Shown here one piece after another: positions 1 through 7,878 of a stretch of 64,000 nucleotides of DNA (the stretch's first letter is position 1; the number at the start of each line of letters is the position of its first letter). The stretch comes from Flavobacteriales bacterium UBA4110 (lineage in GTDB: Bacteria; Bacteroidota; Bacteroidia; Flavobacteriales; Weeksellaceae). Where the stretch lies: contig DFXK01000011.1 of the NCBI GenBank assembly GCA_002383165.1, positions 179,249 through 243,248 of the forward strand, in the 5' to 3' direction. The translations under genes and the position numbers were made by a program. The notes under the pieces are model-generated. The model was not told the origin of the DNA, ran no database searches, and saw only the letters and a program-made list of their open reading frames with translations.

Positions 1-362
1 TCTTCTGGTAAAAACGATTTGAATTTGTCGATAGCTTTTGCCAAATCTTCTTCTTCAATTGGTTTCAGAAGATAATCGATACTGTTGAGTTTGAAAGCCT
101 TCAAAGTATATTGATCAAAAGCCGTAGTATAAATGATAAAAGCTTTGGTTGAGACTTTATCAAAAATATCAAACGATAATCCGTCACCTAAAACAATATC
201 AGAAAAAATCAGTTGTGGATGTTCATTTTCCTGAAACCAATCGACTGCTTCTTCCACAGAATTAAGGCTTGTAACTAATTCTAAATCAGAAAATAAGCCT
301 AATAATTTTTCAAGCCTTCTGACTGCTGGTTTTTCGTCTTCGATGATTATCGTTCTTATCAT
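1..362 (-). CDS. LytTR-type response regulator, receiver domain (partial, 3' end outside window)
   Basis: I translated about 120 residues from an ATG at 362. They form a CheY-like receiver domain: the acidic triad EDE at residues 8-10, the likely phosphoacceptor Asp55 in FSDIVLGD, the YTTAF strand near residue 78 and the LKP lysine motif near residue 100. The DNA-binding part lies beyond position 1 and is not visible. The partner kinase upstream is of the LytS class, so a C-terminal LytTR domain is expected; that part is inference. The gene is last in a minus-strand cluster with the kinase and three 2TM proteins, 40 bases after the preceding ORF, and is probably co-transcribed with them. Confidence 0.9.
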   Translation of the reverse strand, partial: MIRTIIIEDEKPAVRRLEKLLGLFSDLELVTSLNSVEEAVDWFQENEHPQLIFSDIVLGDGLSFDIFDKVSTKAFIIYTTAFDQYTLKAFKLNSIDYLLKPIEEEDLAKAIDKFKSFLPE

Positions 363-402
363 TTTTAGTTAGCTTTTTATTAATTCGAAATTATGGAAAA
401 TA

Positions 403-702
403 TTATTTCTCCTTGTTCATCAATTTACGAATTTTCCTTTTTTCCCAATCATTTCCTAAGAAAACAATTCCAGCGTGAATCAAAACAATGATTCCCCAAA
501 TTATAAGACTGTAAAATTGATTTACTTTTATCTTCATATACCCTAATTCGTGATAAAGTATATTGAAAATTATAATTACAATATTTACAGCGACAAAAGA
601 AATTAAATGAGCATAAAAACCTCTAATTTCCTTTACTCTTTTTTGCGCATTCAGATAACGGATTTTTTCATCTGAATTTCCTTCGGGCATTCGATTTTCC
701 AT
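403..702 (-). CDS. 2TM domain protein (copy 1)
   Basis: A 99-residue protein with a polar N-terminus, a basic helix (YLNAQKRVKEIRGFYAHL), two hydrophobic helices at about residues 32-50 and 62-82, and a basic tail around NDWEKRKIRKLM. This is the 2TM domain pattern: two membrane helices joined by a short linker, with WE-x-RKI at the end. The family occurs free or fused to histidine kinases in Bacteroidota, and its biochemical role is unknown. It sits between another 2TM gene (10 bases upstream) and the response regulator. A role in membrane sensing or kinase modulation is inference from context only. Confidence 0.88.
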   Translation of the reverse strand: MENRMPEGNSDEKIRYLNAQKRVKEIRGFYAHLISFVAVNIVIIIFNILYHELGYMKIKVNQFYSLIIWGIIVLIHAGIVFLGNDWEKRKIRKLMNKEK

Positions 703-712
703 AAGAGTTTAT

Positions 713-1009
713 TTATTTATTCATCAACTCTCTAATTTTTCTCTCTTCCCAGTTTCTTCCCAAAACAAATTGTGGAACAAAAACACTCATTCCGTGAGCT
801 ACCAGACCAATTCCCCAAAAAAACAAAGTGATGAAATTCTTATATTGAAAATAACTTTCGCCAGGTTTCAAATCCTGAATATTGATAAATACAATAAACA
901 GATTGACAAGAATATAAATCGTTAAATGTGAATAAAAACCTTTGAGTTTTTTTACTCTTTTCTTAGCTTCAAGATATTTGATATCGTCTTGTTTATTAAT
1001 AATTTCCAT
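713..1009 (-). CDS. 2TM domain protein (copy 2)
   Basis: A 98-residue protein with the same plan as its neighbours: a basic helix YLEAKKRVKKLKGFYSHL at residues 13-30, a membrane helix at about 31-45, a second at about 62-78, and the terminal motif RNWEERKIRELMNK. Among the three free copies this one is closest to the domain fused to the kinase, sharing GFY at the first helix, AHGMxVF in the second and WEE-KIRE at the end. Its ATG at 1009 lies inside the end of the upstream 2TM gene (14-base overlap), which points to translational coupling. Molecular function is unknown. Confidence 0.88.
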   Translation of the reverse strand: MEIINKQDDIKYLEAKKRVKKLKGFYSHLTIYILVNLFIVFINIQDLKPGESYFQYKNFITLFFWGIGLVAHGMSVFVPQFVLGRNWEERKIRELMNK

Positions 1010-1295
1010 TGTTTTGTTTTTTTATTTCTTTGTTAATCATATCACTTTCCCAGTCGGAATTGAAGAGAAATAACTTGACACCTTTGACGGCCAGAATCAA
1101 TCCCCAAATGATGAAAATCCAAGAAACCCGCGTCTCTCCAAGATTTTGTGGAAATCCATATTTGAAGAATTTATTTCCATAAACAACTGTAAACACAATT
1201 GCAAAAACTAAGATTCCCGTATTGAATTTTTTGATTTTCTGAACTCTTTCCACTGCCATTACGTAACGTGGATTTTCTTTATTTATATTTTCCAT
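996..1295 (-). CDS. 2TM domain protein (copy 3, divergent)
   Basis: A 99-residue protein in the same series and the most divergent of the set. The leading helix is YVMAVERVQKIKKFNTGIL. Hydrophobic segments lie near residues 27-42 and 60-77, and the tail SDWESDMINKEIKKQ lacks the WEERKI motif of the other copies. It starts 18 bases after the kinase stop and overlaps the next gene by 14 bases, so it belongs to the same transcript. The divergence suggests a specialised or decaying copy; nothing in the sequence gives a function. Confidence 0.82.
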   Translation of the reverse strand: MENINKENPRYVMAVERVQKIKKFNTGILVFAIVFTVVYGNKFFKYGFPQNLGETRVSWIFIIWGLILAVKGVKLFLFNSDWESDMINKEIKKQNNGNY

Positions 1296-1313
1296 TGTGC
1301 GTGATTTTTAAAA

Positions 1314-2633
1314 TTATTTCTGATTATTCATTATTTCACGAATCTTCTTCTCTTCCCAGTTTTTACCTATTGCGAAAACATTCATCCCGTGAGCTGCCAA
1401 TCCAATTCCCCAGCCTAACATTGGCCAATAAAACCATCGCTGTTCAGGAGAAGTCAATAGATTGATGATAATCAAAAATGGAATAATGATGCAATAAGAG
1501 ATTAAATTTCCGTAGAATCCTTTCAATTCTTTTACTCTTTTTACCGCTCTTTCGTAAGCGATATTTTCTGTGGTTTCTGATGTATAAGTTGTCATTGTTT
1601 GAGAATTTTTTTCGATTAATATTGGTATTTTGACTTTAAAGGTCTGTTCTGATTTTTCTATAAAAACATTTTCTTTGGTAAGCAGTGCATAACGCTGAAC
1701 GATGTTTGCCAAACCGATTCCGGCACTTTCCGTAAGCTGTTCCCGGACTTGAAGATTGTTCTCGATGCAAAGAAATCTTCCTTCTGTAAAGATTCTGATA
1801 TTCAAAGGTTTGTTGGATGTTGCAAAATTATGTTTGATGCAATTTTCTAACAATAATTGTAATGAAAGTGGAACTACCAGTTTTTGTAAATCTTCATCGT
1901 TAACATTAAAAGTGAAATTTACACTATCTTCAAATCTGGTTTTCAGAAGGTTGCAATAGATTTTAGCAAATTCTATCTCATCCTCCACTTTTACCATTTC
2001 TTTGTCTTTCTGTTCCAAAACGTAACGGTAAATCTTTGACATCGATGTTGTGAATTTTTGTGCCTGTTCTGGATTTTCATCAATCAAAGCTGTTAAAACA
2101 TTCAGAGAATTAAAAAGAAAATGTGGGTCTAATTGATTCTTCAAAGATTCGAATTGGGCATTGGCAGATCTTGCTATTAACTTTTGCTCTACAACTTCTT
2201 TTTTGGTATTCTTTTTCAGTTCCTCCATAAAACCCTTGGCGTGAAGGAAAGCCGAAATCATCAAGGCGATATTAATTGTGAACCAGTTGATAAAATTATA
2301 TTTACCCGAGAAGAAAGTTTCTGTTGTCGCCGTTTTCTGAATCACAACAAAATTGAGGTAACCACATAAGTAACTTACCACAACATTTACAATCACTAAT
2401 GCAATGATTCCAAAAATGGTTCGAGTTCTGGTTTGTTCTGCCCAAGGAAATTTTTTGTTCAGAAATTCATTTGTCAATCCATTACTGATTCCGATAAAGA
2501 ATGAATACATTAAACAAACCAAAAGTCCGTAGAAAAAGTTTTCGACCGTTTTCTCATCTGTATCCACGATGAAGAAAAAAAGGTTAACTCCAAAACCTAC
2601 CCAGAACAGCGATTTGATATTTTTTCTTTGCAT
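1314..2633 (-). CDS. LytS-type sensor histidine kinase with C-terminal 2TM domain
   Basis: A 439-residue membrane kinase. Four hydrophobic segments fill residues 8-135. The His_kinase (LytS/YehU) region follows with the phosphoacceptor His171 in NQLDPHFLFNSLN. An ATPase region carries the N-box LLLENCIKHN at 260-269 and the G-box GIGLAN at 305-310. Catalytic sequence ends near residue 341. Residues 347-436 are then a complete 2TM domain, AVKRVKELKGFY to NWEEKKIREIM, like the three free genes downstream. Met347 resembles the start of those proteins, so an ancestral free copy may have fused in frame. The expected target is the LytTR-type regulator at 1-362. Confidence 0.93.
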   Translation of the reverse strand: MQRKNIKSLFWVGFGVNLFFFIVDTDEKTVENFFYGLLVCLMYSFFIGISNGLTNEFLNKKFPWAEQTRTRTIFGIIALVIVNVVVSYLCGYLNFVVIQKTATTETFFSGKYNFINWFTINIALMISAFLHAKGFMEELKKNTKKEVVEQKLIARSANAQFESLKNQLDPHFLFNSLNVLTALIDENPEQAQKFTTSMSKIYRYVLEQKDKEMVKVEDEIEFAKIYCNLLKTRFEDSVNFTFNVNDEDLQKLVVPLSLQLLLENCIKHNFATSNKPLNIRIFTEGRFLCIENNLQVREQLTESAGIGLANIVQRYALLTKENVFIEKSEQTFKVKIPILIEKNSQTMTTYTSETTENIAYERAVKRVKELKGFYGNLISYCIIIPFLIIINLLTSPEQRWFYWPMLGWGIGLAAHGMNVFAIGKNWEEKKIREIMNNQK

Positions 2634-2650
2634 TTCTTAATTTGTTGGTT

Positions 2651-2681
2651 CAAAATTATTTCAATATCAGAAGTTAAGCAA
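2651..2681 (-). promoter_or_regulatory. Bacteroidetes-type promoter of the kinase/2TM operon
   Basis: Read on the minus strand, TTG (2681-2679) is followed after 20 bases by TAATTTTG (2658-2651). This fits the -33 TTG and -7 TAnnTTTG signals of Bacteroidetes primary promoters. The kinase ATG begins about 18 bases downstream. Confidence 0.6.
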
Positions 2682-2791
2682 TTAATATTGACCGACCTGT
2701 AGAAAAAACCGACCGAATTGTAAAAATTGCCATTTTGTAGAAACCAAAAAGGGAACGCTATTTGCTTTTGAGAACGGAAATTAATATTGGT

Positions 2792-2986
2792 ATGAAGAGA
2801 AATATCGAAATAATATTTGCAGGATTATTTGGTACAGCCGCGGTCCTGAGTGCAATTGCAGTAAGGAAATATTTAAAAAACAGAATTTATAACAGTGATT
2901 ATTCTGACCATCATTTGCTTTTTGGTTCGCCAAAAAAATATTATGCTTCTCCAAATGATGGTATAGAATTGGACGCATTCCTTTAA
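2792..2986 (+). CDS. Small hypothetical membrane-anchored protein
   Basis: A 64-residue protein read from the ATG at 2792. An upstream in-frame TTG at 2762 is possible but less natural. Residues 5-24 form one hydrophobic helix (IIFAGLFGTAAVLSAIAV) after a basic MKRN start, giving a likely N-terminal membrane anchor. The rest is short and polar and ends in the acidic GIELDAFL. A hairpin terminator follows 28 bases after the stop, which supports a real transcription unit. I recognise no family. Confidence 0.6.
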   Translation: MKRNIEIIFAGLFGTAAVLSAIAVRKYLKNRIYNSDYSDHHLLFGSPKKYYASPNDGIELDAFL

Positions 2987-3014
2987 ACACACACTATTTT
3001 AATTATACAAATTT

Positions 3015-3041
3015 CCGGTTCTTGCGAGCCGGATTTTTTTG
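3015..3041 (+). terminator. Intrinsic terminator after the small 64-aa gene
   Basis: A six-pair stem (CCGGTT at 3015-3020 with AGCCGG at 3027-3032, one G-T pair) with a six-base loop is followed by a run of T at 3034-3040. Confidence 0.65.
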
Positions 3042-3189
3042 TGGAAAACTTTCCAGAATTTTAAGATATTTTTCATTTTCCAAGTGATAATTTTGAACTC
3101 ATTCTCTCGCTGATTTTGCAGATTACGCCAATTATTTCTCATTGTAAATCTGCTAAAATCAATTAAATCTGCGAGAAAATTTAATTCCA

Positions 3190-4230
3190 GTGTCAGATTT
3201 AATTCCAAAAGGTCAAGGCGCGCAGCGCAATGTCATCAACCGATTCGATAGATATACTTTCGAACCGGAAGACTATGAATTGGACAAAATCAAGACTCAG
3301 GTGACTGAAGTTTTTCCGAAGACAATTATCAATGTTGTGAAAAGTCCAGATCTGGCAATGGATTATTCGATGAATCCATATCAAGGTTGCGAACACGGCT
3401 GTTCCTACTGTTTTGCAAGGCCGACTCACGAATTTTGGGGTTATAGTGCCGGAATCGATTTTGAAAGAAAATTGATGGTTAAGAAAAATGCACCGGAACT
3501 CTTGGAAAAAACTTTTCAGAAGAAATCTTACGTTCCAAAACCGATTATGCTTTCTGGAAATACCGATTGTTATCAACCCATTGAAAGACAATTTGAAATC
3601 ACCAGAAAATTGCTACAAGTTTGTTTGGATTACAGACATCCTGTTTCTATCATTACCAAAAACGCTTTGATTCTGAGAGATTTGGATATTCTTGAAAAAA
3701 TGGCAGAGAAAAATCTGATTTCTGTCAATATGAGTATCCCAACTTTGAATGAAGATTTGAGAAGAGTAATGGAACCAAGAACTTCCACCGCAAAAAACAA
3801 ATTGAAAGCGATTGAAGTTTTATCCGAGAAAAATATTCCTGTGAATGTGATGATTGCGCCAGTAATTCCGGCTTTGACAAGTGACGAAAGTTTATCGATT
3901 ATGAAATCTGTTTCCGAAGCTGGCGCAAGAAGCTGTGGTTATACTTTGGTTAGGCTGAATGATACTGTTGAACCTGTTTTTGTCCAATGGCTGGAAGCGC
4001 ATTTCCCCGACAGAAAAGATAAAGTCCTGAATCTAATCCGCTCAATGCGAGGCGGAAATCTCGGAGAAAAACGATTTTATGAAAGATATAAAGGCGAAGG
4101 AAATATTGCTGAAATGATTCATAAAACGTTTGAAATCGGAAAGAAGAAATTTTTTAATAATCGAGAAAGAGCGATTCTCACAACCGAAAATTTTACAGGA
4201 AGCAGAACGCAACAATTGCGATTGTTTTAG
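3190..4230 (+). CDS. PA0069-family radical SAM protein
   Basis: A 346-residue radical SAM enzyme. The iron-sulfur motif C-x3-C-x2-C is seen as CEHGCSYC with cysteines at 67, 71 and 74, in the context MNPYQGCEHGCSYCFARP. That context is typical of the PA0069/Rv2578c family, which is related to spore photoproduct lyase-like proteins. Further conserved blocks are SGNTDCYQPIE (near residue 118), SIITKN (155), and RVMEPRTSTAKNKL (193). The substrate is unknown for this family. The start is a GTG at 3190, needed to keep the N-terminal GQGAQRN-x-NRF block common in the family. It lies alone between two terminator-bounded units. Confidence 0.88.
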   Translation: MSDLIPKGQGAQRNVINRFDRYTFEPEDYELDKIKTQVTEVFPKTIINVVKSPDLAMDYSMNPYQGCEHGCSYCFARPTHEFWGYSAGIDFERKLMVKKNAPELLEKTFQKKSYVPKPIMLSGNTDCYQPIERQFEITRKLLQVCLDYRHPVSIITKNALILRDLDILEKMAEKNLISVNMSIPTLNEDLRRVMEPRTSTAKNKLKAIEVLSEKNIPVNVMIAPVIPALTSDESLSIMKSVSEAGARSCGYTLVRLNDTVEPVFVQWLEAHFPDRKDKVLNLIRSMRGGNLGEKRFYERYKGEGNIAEMIHKTFEIGKKKFFNNRERAILTTENFTGSRTQQLRLF

Positions 4231-4248
4231 TATTTTTAAAGAAAAAAT

Positions 4249-5064
4249 TTGGAATATCTTTTAATTGTTTTTTTAATAACTTCTCTTACTCTTGTGTTGT
4301 TTAGGGCTTACTTCGAACCTATTTTTCTAATGGTTTTCAAACGACCTCTTTTCAATCACTTCTCAATTTTTCCCAAATCACTTTCACAGAGTGACAGATT
4401 ATTTCTGGAAAGTGAAATCATATTTTACAAATGCTTAAAACCAAAATTCAAAAAATCTTTTGAAAATAAAATCACACACTTTCTCAAACGTTATCCAATT
4501 ATTGAAAGAGAAAATTTAACGCTTTCGCAACAACAAAGAATTCTAATTGCTGCATCTTACACAGAATTGACTTTTGGGATGAATGTAAAACATCAGAACT
4601 CTTTCACCAAGGTCATTGTTTATCCCAAAGCTTACTATTCACATATAAATGATGATTTTCATAAAGGAGAATTCAATTCTATACAAAAAACTATTGTTTT
4701 CTCTTGGGAAGACTTTTATCACGGAATAAAAATTTCTAATGATAATATTAATCTAGGAATTCACGAGTTTACTCACGCCATTTTACATCAGGCAACAAAA
4801 CCGAGAACAAACACTTTTGATTACGTTCTGTTCGAAGATGAACATCGCAAAATTCAGAAAATGTTGAAGAAAGATAATTACTTTAATTTGATTAAAAATT
4901 CTGGTTTTTTTAGAGAATATGCTTTCGTTAATTCAAAGGAATTTATCTCCGTCATAATGGAATATTTTTTTGAAAATCCTAAAAGCCTGAAAACGAAATT
5001 TCCTGAGCTATACGACCGATTGAAAACTATGCTCAACTACGATGAGAATTGTTTTAGTTACTAG
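4249..5064 (+). CDS. mtfA: MtfA-like zinc metallopeptidase (M90 family)
   Basis: A 271-residue protein starting at TTG 4249. One N-terminal helix (residues 3-20) could anchor it in the membrane. The zinc site HExxH is HEFTH at 172-176, followed downstream by E238 in FISVIMEYFFENP, which resembles the third ligand region of MtfA/M90 peptidases. The family includes E. coli MtfA, known for interaction with the glucose regulator Mlc. Many Bacteroidota encode a membrane-tethered version of unknown substrate. It begins 18 bases after the radical SAM gene on the same strand and may be co-transcribed with it. The family call is firm and the physiological role open. Confidence 0.82.
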   Translation: MEYLLIVFLITSLTLVLFRAYFEPIFLMVFKRPLFNHFSIFPKSLSQSDRLFLESEIIFYKCLKPKFKKSFENKITHFLKRYPIIERENLTLSQQQRILIAASYTELTFGMNVKHQNSFTKVIVYPKAYYSHINDDFHKGEFNSIQKTIVFSWEDFYHGIKISNDNINLGIHEFTHAILHQATKPRTNTFDYVLFEDEHRKIQKMLKKDNYFNLIKNSGFFREYAFVNSKEFISVIMEYFFENPKSLKTKFPELYDRLKTMLNYDENCFSY

Positions 5065-5075
5065 ATTCTTTTCTT

Positions 5076-5083
5076 TAGTTTTG
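5076..5083 (+). promoter_or_regulatory. Putative -7 element (TAGTTTTG) upstream of menD
   Basis: TAGTTTTG matches TAnnTTTG and ends 41 bases before the menD ATG. A TTG at 5049-5051 lies 24 bases upstream, slightly longer than usual. Confidence 0.4.
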
Positions 5084-5124
5084 TAATCTCAAAAGGCAGT
5101 AATCTGTCAAATTAATTTTCCCAA

Positions 5125-6789
5125 ATGAAGCAATATTCCGCAAAGCGCAGCATCCAGATTCTCGCACATATTCTTGAACAATACGGCATCAATAAAATCA
5201 TCATTTCTCCAGGTTCCAGAAACGCACCTTTGGCAATTCATTTTTCCGAAATTGATGCGTTCCAATGTTACAGTATTGTGGACGAAAGAGCGGCTGCATT
5301 TGTAGGTTTGGGAATTTCAAAATCGATTAAAAAACCTGTAGCGCTTACTTGTACAAGTGGTTCTGCAGCTACCAATTATTATCCGGCTATTGTGGAAGCG
5401 TTTTATCAGAATGTGCCACTTTTGGTTTTAACAGCAGACAGACCTGCAGATTTTGTTGATATTTTTGACGGACAAACCATTCGACAGAAGAATATTTTCC
5501 AGCAACATTCTTACGGCGATTTTGAATTGTTGGAAGATGAAAAAGACGGCGCTGATGATTATAATTTTGAAACCATCAAAAAAGCAGTTGAGCTGTGCAT
5601 CGAAAAAAGCGGTCCGGTTCACATCAATATTCCTTTGACAGAACCTCTCTACAATTTGCTGGAAGAATTGCCTGTAATGCCGGCTGTTGAGAAAACAATT
5701 CAGAAAAAGAATTATGAATTACCTTCCAATTTAATTGCTGATTGGCATACTTCCAAAAGAATTATGATTTTGGCTGGAACATTGCCTCCCAATCCGGAAC
5801 TGGAAGCTCAACTTTCCCAATTGGTTAAAAATCATACTGTTGTTGTCTTAACGGAAATGAATTCCAATCTTCAGCACGATAAATTTTTCGCTCATACCGA
5901 CCGTTACATCACCGATTTTTCTGAAGAAGATTATCACACTTACGCGCCGGATTTGTTAATCACCATCGGACAGAATGTAGTTTCTAAAAGAGTGAAACAA
6001 TTCCTGAGAAAAGCAAAACCAAAACAGCATTGGCATATCGATGAATATTGGCAACCTGATACCTATTATGTTTTAAGTCAAAAGATTGAAACAAAACCAG
6101 AAGTTTTCTTTTCCAAATTATTGAAATCTATCAATCTGGAACCAAGAGCCTATTTCAATCTTTGGGATGTTCTGAAAGATAAAAAAGACGCCAAGCACGA
6201 AGAATATCTGAACAAAGCACCTTTTTCGGATTTCTATCTTTTTAAACAATTATCCAATAATATTCCGGAAAATTACCGAGTTCATTTTTCCAATTCTTCG
6301 GCAATCCGATATGCACAATTATTTGAATATCAGAAATATGATGTGTACTGTAATCGTGGAACGAGCGGAATCGACGGTTGTACTTCTACTGCGATGGGAT
6401 TTGCAATGATGGAAGATGAACCCACGATTTTGATTACCGGCGATTTGTCGTTTTTCTATGACATCAATGGGCTTTGGAATCAGTACATTCCGCCTTACAC
6501 TAGAATTGTGATTTTCAATAATGGCGAGGGAAACATTTTCAAAATCATTTCTGGGCCAAGCGGAACGAATGCTTTGGACGAGTTCATTGCAACCCAACAT
6601 CACAGAAACGCTGAATTATTATCAAAGAATTTTGGATTTGATTATATAAAAGTTGAAGATGAAATTTCTCTTGACCGTGTTTTACCAAATTATTTCAAAC
6701 CGGATTCTAAACCAAAAATATTGGAAGTAATGACTTCAGGATGTAATAATGCGGATATTTTGAAGCAATATTTTGAAGCTTTGAAGTAA
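5125..6789 (+). CDS. menD: 2-succinyl-5-enolpyruvyl-6-hydroxy-3-cyclohexene-1-carboxylate synthase
   Basis: A 554-residue thiamine-diphosphate enzyme of menaquinone synthesis. It joins isochorismate and 2-oxoglutarate, releasing pyruvate and CO2. The N-terminal block IIISPGSRNAPL (residues 26-37), the cofactor glutamate region YSIVDERAAAFVGLGIS (50-66) and TSGSAATNYYPAIVEA (97-112) are MenD hallmarks. The C-terminal domain shows GTSGIDGCTSTAMGFA (about 413-428) and ITGDLSFFYDINGLWN (436-451), holding the metal and diphosphate ligands. Length fits the family. No other men genes are in the window. Confidence 0.96.
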   Translation: MKQYSAKRSIQILAHILEQYGINKIIISPGSRNAPLAIHFSEIDAFQCYSIVDERAAAFVGLGISKSIKKPVALTCTSGSAATNYYPAIVEAFYQNVPLLVLTADRPADFVDIFDGQTIRQKNIFQQHSYGDFELLEDEKDGADDYNFETIKKAVELCIEKSGPVHINIPLTEPLYNLLEELPVMPAVEKTIQKKNYELPSNLIADWHTSKRIMILAGTLPPNPELEAQLSQLVKNHTVVVLTEMNSNLQHDKFFAHTDRYITDFSEEDYHTYAPDLLITIGQNVVSKRVKQFLRKAKPKQHWHIDEYWQPDTYYVLSQKIETKPEVFFSKLLKSINLEPRAYFNLWDVLKDKKDAKHEEYLNKAPFSDFYLFKQLSNNIPENYRVHFSNSSAIRYAQLFEYQKYDVYCNRGTSGIDGCTSTAMGFAMMEDEPTILITGDLSFFYDINGLWNQYIPPYTRIVIFNNGEGNIFKIISGPSGTNALDEFIATQHHRNAELLSKNFGFDYIKVEDEISLDRVLPNYFKPDSKPKILEVMTSGCNNADILKQYFEALK

Positions 6790-6846
6790 ACTCTCAGTCT
6801 GACATTTCTGATTGTTGCCAAAAGTCTTTTAATGTTTGTCAACCTT

Positions 6847-6874
6847 GTCATTGCGAACGAAGTGAAGCAATCTA
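6847..6874 (+). repeat. Left 28-bp terminal inverted repeat of the GIY-YIG unit
   Basis: Begins TGTCATTGCGAACGAAG and ends AGCAATCT. By eye it is the exact reverse complement of 7215-7242. It ends 26 bases before the ATG of the nuclease gene. Confidence 0.85.
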
Positions 6875-6900
6875 AATAAATCATTTGCTACCTTTATTCA

Positions 6901-7212
6901 ATGAAAGCCGGCTTCATTTATATTATGACGAATAAGAATAATACAACATTGTATATTGGTGTAACTTCCCATTTACCAAACAGAGTTGTAGAACACAGAC
7001 AAAACAAATATCAAAATAGTTTTACAAGTCGTTATAATTTATACAAACTGGTTTATTGGGAATCTTTTCAGGAAATTGGTGATGCAATTACAAGAGAAAA
7101 ACAATTAAAAGCAGGCTCAAGACAAAGAAAAATTGATCTTATTAATACCACAAATCCTCATTGGAAAGATTTATATGAAGATATCAAAGATATTATGGAT
7201 CCTTTTTATTGA
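6901..7212 (+). CDS. GIY-YIG nuclease family protein inside a 28-bp inverted repeat
   Basis: A 103-residue single-domain GIY-YIG protein. The first strand holds the GIY equivalent around Tyr7 (FIYIMTN) and the YIG equivalent is Y18-I19-G20 in TLYIGVT. Arg28 follows in LPNRVVEH, and the likely metal-binding glutamate is Glu66 in ITREKQLK. All catalytic positions appear intact. The fold resembles small YhbQ/UvrC-N-like nucleases; many occur in Bacteroidota with no assigned role. The gene is enclosed by a perfect inverted repeat (6847-6874 and 7215-7242), so the whole unit spans only 396 bases. Whether the protein acts on that repeat is inference. Confidence 0.9.
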   Translation: MKAGFIYIMTNKNNTTLYIGVTSHLPNRVVEHRQNKYQNSFTSRYNLYKLVYWESFQEIGDAITREKQLKAGSRQRKIDLINTTNPHWKDLYEDIKDIMDPFY

Positions 7213-7214
7213 TG

Positions 7215-7242
7215 AGATTGCTTCACTTCGTTCGCAATGACA
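7215..7242 (-). repeat. Right 28-bp terminal inverted repeat of the GIY-YIG unit
   Basis: Exact reverse complement of 6847-6874, starting 2 bases after the nuclease stop codon. It lies only 9 bases from the end of pabC, so it could also affect 3' ends of both transcripts. Confidence 0.85.
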
Positions 7243-7251
7243 TTACATTAA

Positions 7252-7878
7252 TCAAAACTCCAAATCCGATTCCTCCTTCGGAAGATTAATAATTTTTTCA
7301 ATCGGATAAATGAACATATCATCGAAGTCATTCAAAGCATTGATAAGCTGAAAATGTGAGAATTCTTTGATATTATCTAAAGTGATTTCTATTTCCTTGA
7401 TTTCTTTTGATTCTAAAAGATTTTGCCTCATTACACCATTCAGAAGATGGCTTTTCGGTGTGAACCAAGTTTTATCTTTCAAGAACAAAAGATTGGAATA
7501 TGAAGTGTCTGTAATCTGATTATTTTTCACAATAATGACTTCATCAGCGTGACTTTTATCTTTCAATTTTTGTAGTTGAGTTCTATCAGCTGACTTAAAG
7601 CTATAATCGATTTCATCATCAATAACCAATTCAAAATCATCTAATTCTGAAATCACATAAGGAATAATCTGCGTCTTGAAATTGTTCTCCAAATCATATT
7701 CGATTCGGAATTTATAAAGTCCATCTTCGTCATGTTCTAGGTTGAGAAATAAACTATAAATATCAATTTTACACTCTTTTCCGAAGTGTGAAAAAGTGTC
7801 GTTCATTCTTTTCTGATGAAGTTCTCTCAGGAAAATTTTCTGGTCTTCAACTTTGATGCTTTCAATAAATCGGGACAT
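7252..7878 (-). CDS. pabC: Aminotransferase class IV, probable aminodeoxychorismate lyase
   Basis: A 208-residue class IV PLP-enzyme homologue. The C-terminal part shows the family's pattern: NNQITDTSYSNLLFLKDKTWFTP around residues 119-141 and the LLNGVMRQNLLE segment near 145. The expected reaction releases pyruvate from 4-amino-4-deoxychorismate to give p-aminobenzoate for folate. Its start overlaps the end of pabB by 17 bases on the same strand, which supports coupled translation and the assignment over a branched-chain aminotransferase. It is short and divergent compared with E. coli PabC (about 270 aa), as is usual in Flavobacteriia. Confidence 0.85.
   Translation of the reverse strand: MSRFIESIKVEDQKIFLRELHQKRMNDTFSHFGKECKIDIYSLFLNLEHDEDGLYKFRIEYDLENNFKTQIIPYVISELDDFELVIDDEIDYSFKSADRTQLQKLKDKSHADEVIIVKNNQITDTSYSNLLFLKDKTWFTPKSHLLNGVMRQNLLESKEIKEIEITLDNIKEFSHFQLINALNDFDDMFIYPIEKIINLPKEESDLEF

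Noticed and set aside
2762..2791. Upstream TTG start for the 64-aa protein
   Set aside because: It adds ten residues without membrane or family character; the ATG at 2792 begins directly before the basic MKRN and hydrophobic helix.
3199..3591. Minus-strand ORF of 130 codons opposite the radical SAM gene
   Set aside because: It lies entirely antisense to clearly conserved coding sequence including the CxxxCxxC motif and has no recognisable features.
6847..7242. Interpretation of the GIY-YIG unit as a classic insertion sequence
   Set aside because: There is no transposase and no visible target-site duplication outside the 28-bp arms, so IS is not claimed; only a candidate mobile or repeat-associated unit.
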